A DNA stretch of 64,000 nt from positions 1-64,000 of the forward strand of contig BLLW01000011.1 of the NCBI GenBank assembly GCA_011959285.1, written 5' to 3'. The notes beneath the pieces are model-generated. The model did no database searches. It was given only the letters and a program-made list of their open reading frames with translations, and was not told where the DNA came from. Origin of the DNA: Lachnospiraceae bacterium (GTDB lineage: Bacteria > Bacillota > Clostridia > Lachnospirales > Lachnospiraceae). Below, piece by piece: positions 1 to 8,300 of the stretch. The stretch's first letter is position 1; each line of letters starts with the position of its first letter. The position numbers and the translations under genes were made by a program.

Positions 1-60
1 TCTCTACTATCCTTTTTCAACCTTCACCTGTCTTTAGATTTTCTTTCGTACCTTCCTATT

Positions 61-1371
61 TTAATCGTCTACATCAAAATGTTCAAGCACACTTTTTTTC
101 TTATCGGGTCTGGCATCCCCATGATGTACCTGCAGCATAGTCATAAACGCCGCTGCCGAAAAAAACAGCGCATACGGAAACAAAGTCTTGTAGGAAACAT
201 TCTCCAAAAGAAAGCCAGACAAAATCGGCGTAAAAATCTGCGCTGTCATGGAAAATGTATAGTATGTCCCCGTAAACTTACCGATATCACACCCCTTGCT
301 CATTTCAACAATCATGGGATAAGAATTCACGTTGATTGCCGCCCAGCCAATTCCGATAACGGCAAATGCAATATTAATGACTGGATGATATGCATTGGCA
401 AAAATAGCTGCAAAATAGCAGACACTCATCATCACCACGCCACCTAAGATGGTTTTTTTCCTGCCAATCCTGCTGGAAATATTTCCAATCGGTATATAAC
501 TTATAATTGCAGCAACAGTAGCTACCATCAGACAATCTGCAAAACCGCCGCCTTCCATCTTCCATATTACCTTTGTATATCTGGAAAAAGCGGTGGTAAC
601 TGCATTATACGCCGTGAACCAGAGAAAGATAGAAGCTAAAAGGAAAATCATGCTTCGTTTTACCTCCTTGGACATAGGCGCTTTTTCTCCCCTGTCCGCC
701 TCAGCAAAATCTTCTGTCTCCACAATGACGCCAGCACTTTCCTCATACGCTTTCACCTCGGCATCCACCTTCGCCTTAACCCTCTTTTCACTGATCGTGA
801 TGACAAGTACGCCAACTGCAATTGCCATAAGCGCCGCCACACTTATGAACAGCGGCATATAATCAGGATGCTCTCCTTTTCCCACCAGCAGCTTTATCAT
901 AATCAATGTATAAACACCGCCTACGGCTCCCATCAGATTGATGACCGCATTTCCCTTGCTCCTTAACTTGTTGGGCGTTAAATCCGGCATAAGCGCAACT
1001 GCTGGGGATCGGTACAATCCCATGGATATTAAAAGGGCAAATAAAGCGCCTACAAAAAGCACCAGGTTCGCCGTTTTGTCAGCCACAGGAAGCATCATCA
1101 GAAAAAACACCGCCAGAGCGGTTCCCACAACAATAAATGGCATTCTCTTTCCCATTCTGGTATCCACTTTATCGGAAATACTGCCGAAGATTGGAAGTAA
1201 AAACAGGGCAAGCACATTATCGGCTGCCATGATAGCGCCCGTAATGGTCTCCCCAAGCCCAAAAGTCCCCTGCAGAATAAGGGGTATTATGTTATCATAC
1301 ATCTGCCAAAAGGCGCTGATCGATAAAAACGCCAGTCCGATTAAAAAAGTTCTCCTATAATTTAGTTTCAT
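61..1371 (-). CDS. MFS transporter (GPH/SLC45-like)
   Basis: Twelve-helix major facilitator protein of 436 aa, probably a cation or proton symporter for a sugar or glycoside; the substrate cannot be read from sequence. Hydrophobic helices alternate with short basic loops, including a cytoplasmic loop with GSISDKVDTRMGKRMPF, the MFS/GPH motif after helix 2 (D, R, G, R/K). A charged central loop (around residues 200-245, rich in E and K) separates the two six-helix halves. The ATG at 1371 is preferred over an upstream one at 1419 because AGAGAGGG lies 6 nt before it. The gene is divergent from the ABC-F gene and has no operon partner in view. Confidence 0.85.
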   Translation of the reverse strand: MKLNYRRTFLIGLAFLSISAFWQMYDNIIPLILQGTFGLGETITGAIMAADNVLALFLLPIFGSISDKVDTRMGKRMPFIVVGTALAVFFLMMLPVADKTANLVLFVGALFALLISMGLYRSPAVALMPDLTPNKLRSKGNAVINLMGAVGGVYTLIMIKLLVGKGEHPDYMPLFISVAALMAIAVGVLVITISEKRVKAKVDAEVKAYEESAGVIVETEDFAEADRGEKAPMSKEVKRSMIFLLASIFLWFTAYNAVTTAFSRYTKVIWKMEGGGFADCLMVATVAAIISYIPIGNISSRIGRKKTILGGVVMMSVCYFAAIFANAYHPVINIAFAVIGIGWAAINVNSYPMIVEMSKGCDIGKFTGTYYTFSMTAQIFTPILSGFLLENVSYKTLFPYALFFSAAAFMTMLQVHHGDARPDKKKSVLEHFDVDD

Positions 1372-1479
1372 GTCCATCCCTCTCTTTAATATAAAGTATG
1401 TCCTTCTCCTGCCGATCACAATCCTATCATCATTCTAACATTGAATACCATAAGAAACCATCCTATTTCCATAAATTCC

Positions 1480-1507
1480 TTGCAAATTCCGTAATTTCCT
1501 GTAAAAT
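1480..1507 (+). promoter_or_regulatory. Putative sigma-A promoter of the ABC-F gene
   Basis: TTGCAA (1480-1485), a 16-nt spacer and TAAAAT (1502-1507) lie about 55 nt upstream of the ABC-F start in the gap between divergent genes. Found by eye. Confidence 0.5.
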
Positions 1508-1561
1508 AGGTAACTGTAAACAGACAATCATGTATTATGTATCGAGAGGAGTTTATGAACT

Positions 1562-3199
1562 ATGATCAGTGCAAACAACGTAACATACAGAGTAGGGAAA
1601 AAAGCTTTATTTGAAGATGTCAATATCAAATTCACGGAAGGAAACTGCTACGGTCTGATTGGCGCCAATGGCGCCGGTAAATCCACCTTTTTAAAGATTT
1701 TGTCCGGACAGCTTGAAACCACCAACGGAGATATCACAATCACTCCTGGACAGCGCCTTTCCGTGCTGGAACAGGATCATTTCAAATACGACGCATATCC
1801 TGTCATGGATGTGGTCATCATGGGAAATGAACGTCTATACCAGATCATGAAAGAAAAAGATGCAATTTACGCAAAGGAAGATTTCACCGACGAGGACGGT
1901 ATCCGCGCAAGCGAACTGGAAGCAGAATTTGCTGAGATGGACGGCTGGGAAGCAGAATCCAGCGCTGCCATGCTGCTAAACGGTTTAGGCATTGACACCG
2001 CCTTCCACAATTCCATCATGAAGGACTTAAACGGCAATGAAAAAGTGAAGATTCTCCTTGCAAAGGCACTTTTCGGAAACCCGGATATTCTTCTTTTAGA
2101 TGAGCCTACCAACCACTTGGATCTAGATGCCATTGCCTGGCTGGAGGAATTTTTAATCAACTTTGAAAATACCGTAATCGTTGTATCCCACGACCGTTAT
2201 TTCCTGAACAAGGTCTGCACCCATACTGCCGATATTGATTATGGAAAAATCCAGCTCTACGCCGGCAACTATGACTTCTGGTATGAGTCCAGCCAGCTTC
2301 TCATCAAACAGATGAAGGAAGCCAACAAGAAAAAAGAAGAAAAAATCAAAGAGCTGCAGGAGTTCATCTCCCGATTCTCCGCAAATGCTTCCAAATCGAA
2401 ACAGGCAACCTCCAGAAAACGTGCCCTTGAAAAAATCGAACTGGACGAAATCAAACCTTCCAGCCGAAAATACCCTTACATCGACTTCCGCCCTGAACGT
2501 GAAATCGGCAACGAAGTTTTATCGGTGGAAGGCATTTCAAAAACCATCAACGGAGAAAAAGTTTTAAATCAGGTCTCTTTTATTGTGGGACATGACGATA
2601 AAATTGCTTTTGTAGGCGGCAATGAACTTGCCAAGACCACACTATTCCAAATTTTAATGGGTGAAATGGAGCCGGACGAAGGCAGCTTTAAATGGGGCGT
2701 CACCACCTCACAGGCCTATTTTCCCAAGGACAACACGGAAGAATTTGACAACGATTATACCATTGTGGACTGGCTTACCGGTTACTCTCCCGTCAAGGAC
2801 GTCACTTACGTCCGCGGCTTTTTGGGACGTATGCTGTTTGCCGGCGAAGACGGCGTAAAAAAAGTGAAAGTACTTTCTGGAGGCGAAAAGGTCCGCTGCC
2901 TGTTGTCCAAAATGATGATCAGTGCCGCTAACTGTCTTATTTTGGATGAACCCACCAACCACCTGGATATGGAATCCATTACAGCTTTAAATAACGGTCT
3001 GATCAAATTCCCGGGTGTTGCTCTCTTTGCCTGCCACGATCATCAGTTCGTACAGACAACAGCCAACCGCATCATGGAGCTTCTTCCCGACGGAAGTCTG
3101 ATCGACAAGATCACCACCTACGACGAGTATCTGGAAAGCGATGAGATGGCAAGAAAACGTACCGTTTACACGAAGCAGACGGAAGAGGACGAAAACTAA
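1562..3199 (+). CDS. ABC-F family ATPase (YbiT/YkpA-like)
   Basis: A 545-aa soluble protein with two ABC ATPase domains and no membrane segments, the architecture of ABC-F translation factors that act on the ribosome. Domain 1 has Walker A GANGAGKST (about residues 36-44), a signature altered to LNGNEKVK and Walker B ILLLDEPTNHLD. A charged linker with helical character (about 235-310) follows. Domain 2 has a non-canonical P-loop GGNELAKTT, an intact signature LSGGEKVR and Walker B CLILDEPTNHLD. The altered signature in domain 1 and P-loop in domain 2 are, from memory, typical of the YkpA/YbiT branch and need not mean loss of function. An AGAGGAG ribosome-binding site lies upstream. Whether it gives antibiotic protection or is a housekeeping factor cannot be told. 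Confidence 0.9.
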   Translation: MISANNVTYRVGKKALFEDVNIKFTEGNCYGLIGANGAGKSTFLKILSGQLETTNGDITITPGQRLSVLEQDHFKYDAYPVMDVVIMGNERLYQIMKEKDAIYAKEDFTDEDGIRASELEAEFAEMDGWEAESSAAMLLNGLGIDTAFHNSIMKDLNGNEKVKILLAKALFGNPDILLLDEPTNHLDLDAIAWLEEFLINFENTVIVVSHDRYFLNKVCTHTADIDYGKIQLYAGNYDFWYESSQLLIKQMKEANKKKEEKIKELQEFISRFSANASKSKQATSRKRALEKIELDEIKPSSRKYPYIDFRPEREIGNEVLSVEGISKTINGEKVLNQVSFIVGHDDKIAFVGGNELAKTTLFQILMGEMEPDEGSFKWGVTTSQAYFPKDNTEEFDNDYTIVDWLTGYSPVKDVTYVRGFLGRMLFAGEDGVKKVKVLSGGEKVRCLLSKMMISAANCLILDEPTNHLDMESITALNNGLIKFPGVALFACHDHQFVQTTANRIMELLPDGSLIDKITTYDEYLESDEMARKRTVYTKQTEEDEN

Positions 3200-3237
3200 A
3201 CTGTAACTTTTACTATTATAAACTAATTGGAGTTTCT

Positions 3238-4917
3238 ATGAATATTGTAGACTTGCACGTACATTCCAACAAATCTGACGGGAGCCTTTCTCCTGCTGAG
3301 CTGGTAGATTATGCTATAAAAAAAGGACTTTCCGCCTTTGCACTAACCGACCATGATACCACAGATGGGATAACCGAAGCATTAGAAGCGGCAAAAGGCA
3401 AAAATATCGAAGTCATACCCGGCATTGAATTTTCTACTGAATATGAAGGACGGGACATCCATATCGTGGGGTTGTATATCGACTATGACAGCGATTTTTT
3501 CAAACGCCGCCTTGTCAACTTTGTAAACGGACGCACCATCCGCAACAAGGAAATGTGCCGCCGACTTACAGAGCATGGTATGCCTGTCACCTTTGAAGAG
3601 CTGACGGCTGAATTCCCGAACAGTGTCATTACCCGTTCTCACTTTGCCAAATTCCTGTTGAATCATGGTTATGTGCAAAGTCTCAAAGAAGCCTTTGAGC
3701 GGTACATCGGTGACCATTGCCCCTGCTTTGTTCCCCGAAAAAAAATTACGCCCATGCGTGCAGTTGAAATTATTTTAAAGGCAGGCGGCTTTCCCGTACT
3801 GGCACATCCACTGCTCTATGGCATGGGCAGCCGCAGGCTGGAAAAATTAGTTTCACTTTTAAAGGAAATGGGGCTCCAGGGGATTGAAGCGGTATACTGT
3901 ACCTACACCGCCTCTGACGAAAGACAGATGCGTACCCTTGCCGCCAAATATGACCTATGCATCAGCGGAGGTTCCGACTTCCACGGCAGCGCAAAACCTG
4001 GGCTGGATCTTGCGACCGGCTATGGAAAGCTTTTCATTCCTCAGGAAATTCTAGATAAAATCAATGAGCGAAGAATGTGGATGAAGGCGCATCCCGAACA
4101 ATTACGGCAAATGAAAATTCTTTTCACAGATTTGGACGGCACTCTGCTCAATAACAAACGGCAGATCAGCAGCTATACCTGGGAAGTTTTAAACAAATGG
4201 TGCCAGCACGGACATAAACTGGTACTTTGCTCCGGCAGAGCCATCGACAGCATCAGACAGGTAAAAGAATCTCTGCATCTGGATTTCCCTGGCATGTATC
4301 TGATTGGATTCAACGGCGGGCAGATTTTTGATTGTGATAAACAGGAAACTTTATATAAAGTCGCACTGACGCTTGAGCAGACTGATTACATCATAAAGGA
4401 AGCCGCCCGGCTGGGCGTCCACATTCAGACTTATTCCGATACGCACATTATCGCACCCAGACAGGATGAGGAACTTGCCTACTACCAAAGAATTATTCAT
4501 TCTCCTGTTATCTTCTGTGAAAATGTGCGGGATATTTTAAAAGAAGGACCATGCAAATGCCTCGCCGTTGAATTAAAAGATTTTGAAAAACTTGAAAACT
4601 TCCGTCTCACCCTAACCCCTTGGGCAGAAAAAGAAGGGATTTCCCTAATTTACTCCAATCCTAATTACCTGGAAATCTTTCCCTCTGTCTCTGGAAAAGG
4701 CACAGCAGTAAAAACACTTTGTTCCCTTTTGGGTATACATCCTTATTTTTCAGTTGCGGCTGGAGACGCACAGAATGACCTATCCATGATTGAGGCGGCA
4801 GGCATGGGAATCGCTATGGCTAACGGCAGCGATGATGTCAAGATGGCAGCAACCACCATCACAGCTTATGACAATGACCATGATGGACTGGCACATGCAT
4901 TAATCGACTTAATGTGA
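3238..4917 (+). CDS. PHP phosphoesterase - Cof-type HAD hydrolase fusion
   Basis: Two phosphatase domains in one 559-aa chain. Residues 1 to about 285 form a PHP domain of the YciV/TrpH type (metal-binding DLHVHSNKSDG at the N-terminus, LTDHDTTDG, GIEFS, LAHPLLY, SGGSDFHG), a family whose studied members cleave 3',5'-nucleoside bisphosphates or short RNA ends. Residues 292-559 form a Cof-like HAD phosphatase (FTDLDGTLL nucleophile motif, LCSGRA, and GDAQNDLSMIEAAG near the end), usually active on sugar phosphates or nucleotides. The start follows TTGGAG with 5-nt spacing. It lies 38 nt after the ABC-F gene and is probably cotranscribed. Residue 292 is a methionine that could start a separate HAD protein, but only a weak ribosome-binding site precedes it. 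Confidence 0.88.
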   Translation: MNIVDLHVHSNKSDGSLSPAELVDYAIKKGLSAFALTDHDTTDGITEALEAAKGKNIEVIPGIEFSTEYEGRDIHIVGLYIDYDSDFFKRRLVNFVNGRTIRNKEMCRRLTEHGMPVTFEELTAEFPNSVITRSHFAKFLLNHGYVQSLKEAFERYIGDHCPCFVPRKKITPMRAVEIILKAGGFPVLAHPLLYGMGSRRLEKLVSLLKEMGLQGIEAVYCTYTASDERQMRTLAAKYDLCISGGSDFHGSAKPGLDLATGYGKLFIPQEILDKINERRMWMKAHPEQLRQMKILFTDLDGTLLNNKRQISSYTWEVLNKWCQHGHKLVLCSGRAIDSIRQVKESLHLDFPGMYLIGFNGGQIFDCDKQETLYKVALTLEQTDYIIKEAARLGVHIQTYSDTHIIAPRQDEELAYYQRIIHSPVIFCENVRDILKEGPCKCLAVELKDFEKLENFRLTLTPWAEKEGISLIYSNPNYLEIFPSVSGKGTAVKTLCSLLGIHPYFSVAAGDAQNDLSMIEAAGMGIAMANGSDDVKMAATTITAYDNDHDGLAHALIDLM

Positions 4918-4924
4918 AAGTTCC

Positions 4925-4952
4925 TTCTGCCGTAATGCCATTCCAGGCAGAA
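4925..4952 (+). terminator. Possible terminator of the ABC-F / PHP-HAD transcript
   Basis: TTCTGCC (4925-4931) and GGCAGAA (4946-4952) can form a 7-bp stem with a 14-nt loop, followed by a T-rich stretch (TTGATTTAATT). It directly follows the PHP-HAD stop. The T run is imperfect. Confidence 0.4.
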
Positions 4953-4991
4953 TTGATTTAATTCATTGAATAATCTTTTGATGCGGATCAT

Positions 4992-5036
4992 TGCAAAAAA
5001 AATTCCTGAAACTTGCATAACTGCAAAATTTCAAGA
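4992..5036 (-). terminator. Rho-independent terminator after tRNA-Glu
   Basis: On the minus strand a 15-position stem with two mismatches (5003-5017 with 5022-5036, 4-nt loop) is followed directly by a run of eight T residues. It lies 34 nt beyond the 3' end of the tRNA, the expected place for its terminator. Confidence 0.75.
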
Positions 5037-5069
5037 ACTTTCATGGGTTGGGCTGTTATAAACAGTCAA

Positions 5070-5141
5070 CAGCTCGTAGGGGAATCGAACCCCTGTTTCC
5101 GCCGTGAGAGGGCGGCGTCTTAACCGCTTGACCAACGAGCC
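5070..5141 (-). tRNA. tRNA-Glu (anticodon CUC)
   Basis: A 72-nt cloverleaf can be drawn. The acceptor stem begins GGCUCGU and ends ACGAGCU. The D loop holds GGUCAAGCGGUUAAGA. The anticodon arm is CCGCC-CUCUCAC-GGCGG with CUC at the anticodon, and the T arm is CAGGGGUUCGAUUCCCCU. CCA is not encoded. Glu identity follows from the anticodon and from close resemblance to clostridial tRNA-Glu. It reads GAG codons; the usual UUC isoacceptor is not in this window. Confidence 0.95.
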
Positions 5142-5199
5142 ATTCTATGTAATGTGCAACTGATAAATTATTTATCCCTCACATCACCTTAAATATCTT

Positions 5200-5227
5200 A
5201 CTATAATTTGGCGAATAATGCAAGCAA
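5200..5227 (-). promoter_or_regulatory. Putative sigma-A promoter of tRNA-Glu
   Basis: Minus-strand TTGCTT (5222-5227), a 16-nt spacer and TATAGT (5200-5205) lie about 60 nt upstream of the tRNA. Found by eye. Confidence 0.55.
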
Positions 5228-5241
5228 AATTTTTAAATCTT

Positions 5242-5319
5242 TTGTAACAGTTCAACCCGCAAGGATGGTGCGGCGCCATCTGTTGTGCTGCACCATCCTT
5301 GCGGGTTGAACTGTTACAA
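5242..5319. repeat. Perfect 30-bp inverted repeat with 18-nt centre
   Basis: 5242-5271 is the exact reverse complement of 5290-5319, with 18 nt between (5272-5289). The arms start with TTGTAACAG and are GC-rich towards the loop; AT-rich DNA flanks both sides. It lies between the end of polC and the tRNA-Glu promoter. It could terminate the polC transcript, but the arms are much longer than a normal terminator and no T run follows directly, so a palindromic repeat element is equally likely. No second copy was noticed in this window. Confidence 0.85.
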
Positions 5320-5386
5320 TCTTTTATTGATTCCTAAGTTTATAAACACGCCTGCTTTGCCGCACAGCGGTTCTGCCCCATCCAGA

Positions 5387-8300
5387 TTATGATACAAAAT
5401 CAAACAGGCTGATCTGATTCGACTCCGGCAGATTCCCTAAAAGGTGAAGGCTGTCCATCAAATCTACAATTGTCTTAGACACCTTTGTCCTCTGGCGGAA
5501 ATCATCCTTGGACAAAAACATGCCGTCCTTGGCTGCTTCCACGATAGCATCAGCCGCCTTCTCTCCCAGCCCGTCGATGCTGTTTAGAGACGGCATCAGC
5601 TTTCCGTCCACAATTTGAAAATTTCTGGAATGTGCCGAGAAGATGTCGATAGGGGTAAATTCAAAGCCTCTGGCATACATCTCCTGTACAATCTTCATAT
5701 CCTTATAGGAATCCTGCTCCTTCTTGGAAAGAGAGTCGCTTCTTCTCTTATAATCCGTCATCACATTTTCCAAATGCTGCTGCCCCTGACACATAATTTC
5801 ATAAGAAAATGCCGATGCCCTGATTGAAAAATAGGAGGCATAGTAGGCAAGCGGATAATTGATCTTGCAATATGCAATACGCCAGGCCATCATAACGTAC
5901 GCCGCCGCATGGGCTTTGGGAAACATGTACTTGATTTTTTTGCAGGACCATATATACCAGTCTGGTACATCCTTTTCCTTCATCGCTTCCTCCCATTCCG
6001 GCTTCAATCCCTTTCCCTTACGCACACTTTCCATGATGGTAAAAGATAATGCGCTGTCCACCCCTTTATTGATCAGGTAGATCATAATATCGTCACGACA
6101 GCAGATTGCGGAGGAAATGGTAGCAGTCCCCTCAAGAATAAGCGTCTGAGCATTTCCCAGCCACACGTCCGTCCCATGCCCCAAGCCAGAGATCCTGATC
6201 AAATCAGACAGGCACTGCGGCTTAGTATCCAGAAGCATCTGAATGACAAACTCTGTTCCAAACTCCGGTATCCCCAAAGACCCCACCGGGCAGCCGTCAA
6301 TTTGATCCGGCGTGATCCCTAACGCGGAAGTATTTTGAAACAGGGACATAACCCTGGCATCATCCAGGGGAATCGTCGTAGGATCGATTCCCGTAAGATC
6401 CTGCAGCATACGAATCATGGTAGGATCGTCGTGTCCCAGTATATCCAGCTTTAACAGATTATGGTCAATAGAGTGATAGTCAAAATGAGTTGTGACGATA
6501 TCAGTTGTCATATCGTTCGCAGGATGCTGCACAGGGGTAAAGGAATTGATATCCTCACCCATAGGAAGCACGATGATACCGCCGGGATGCTGCCCTGTGC
6601 TCCTTCTAATGCCGGTACACCCTCCCACAATACGGTTAATCTCGCAATTTCTCTTCCTCTTTCCCCGCTCCTCGTAATAATTTTTCACATAGCCGAATGC
6701 CGTTTTGTCCGCCAGGGTCGCAATGGTTCCTGCACGATACGTCTGACCAGCGCCAAAAATAACTTCCGTATATTTATGCGCCTTACTCTGATACTCTCCC
6801 GAAAAGTTTAAGTCAATATCCGGCTCCTTGTCCCCCTTGAACCCGAGGAACGTCTCAAAAGGAATATCAAATCCATCCTTAACCAGCGGCTTTCCACATA
6901 CCGGGCACATCTTATCCGGCATATCACAGCCTGCATTTCCTGCATAAGCCTTTACCTCCGGGGAATCAAAGTCATAATAAAAGCAGTTAGGACACCTGTA
7001 ATGGGCGCTTAAAGAATTAACCTCCGTGATTCCCGCCATAAACGCTACTAGAGAAGAACCTACCGACCCACGGGAGCCCACCAGATAGCCGTCCTCCACC
7101 GATTTCCACACCAGCTTCTGGGCAATGATATACATCACTGCAAATCCATTGGTGATGATGGAATGCAGTTCTTTTTCCAGCCGGTCCTTTACAATCTGGG
7201 GCAATTCCTCCCCGTATAATTCATGTGCTCTGTTATAGCAGATGTCGGTCAGCGTTTTATCGCTGTCAGGGATGACCGGCGGGCACTTATCCGGGCGCAC
7301 CGGAGCCATCACATCAATCCTGTCGGCAATCTTATTGGTGTTGGTGATTACCACTTCCTCCGCCTTATCGCTTCCCAGGTAAGAGAACTCCTCCAGCATC
7401 TCTTCCGTGGTGCGTAGATAAAGAGGCGCCTGATTATCCGCATCTGTAAATCCTTTACCTGCCATGATAATCCTCCGGTAGACTTCATCCTCGGGATCCA
7501 AAAAATGCACATCACAAGTCGCCACTACAGGTTTATGAAATTCTTCCCCCAGCGCAACAATCTTCCGGTTGATTTCCTTCACGTCCTCCATGCTGTTTAT
7601 AGCGGAGACACGCTCTGATTCAATCATGAACTTATTATTTCCAAGGGGCTGTATCTCTAAATAGTCATAAAAATTTACCAGCCGGGCAATTTCTGGCTCC
7701 GCTTTTCCATCCAATAACGCCCGATACAGCTCACCTGCCTCACAGGCGCTTCCCAGAATCAGCCCTTCCCTATGCTTCATAAGCAGGCTCTTAGGCACCC
7801 TGGGACGCTTACTGTAATAATTCAAATGTGATTCCGATACGAGGGTATAAAGATTTTCCCTCCCGATATTATTTTGCGCCAGAATAATCGCATGATAAGA
7901 GGGCAGTTTTTTGATAATTTCCGGACTGGTCTCTCCCAACGCATTTACCTTCGCAAGGGTATCTGCCCCCCGCTCTTTCAACATTTTTATAAATTTAACA
8001 AATATTTCCGCTGTTGCCTCCGCATCCTCCACTGCCCGATGATGATTTTCCAGAGAAATCCCCAGTGTCTTTGCCACCGCATCCAGCGTATGCTTTGCCT
8101 GATGAGGTAAGAGGATCCTTGCTATCCCTACCGTATCCACATAAATAAATTCACGCTTTAAATTCTGTCTTACGGCATTTTCCTTGATAAAGCTCATATC
8201 AAATTCCGCATTGTGAGCTACCAGCACGGCGCCCTCGCAAAAAGCAAGAAACCCGGGCAGCACCTGCTCAATAGAAGGCGCTTCCATCACCATACTGTCA

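Noticed and set aside
1372..1430. Promoter of the MFS gene (TTGTGA - 17 nt - TACTTT on the minus strand)
   Set aside because: Both hexamers are weak and the start site would fall almost on the ribosome-binding site.
1562..3199. Inactive ABC-F because of the altered signature in domain 1 and P-loop in domain 2
   Set aside because: These changes are, as far as I recall, shared by the YkpA/YbiT branch, and Walker B and the other signature are intact.
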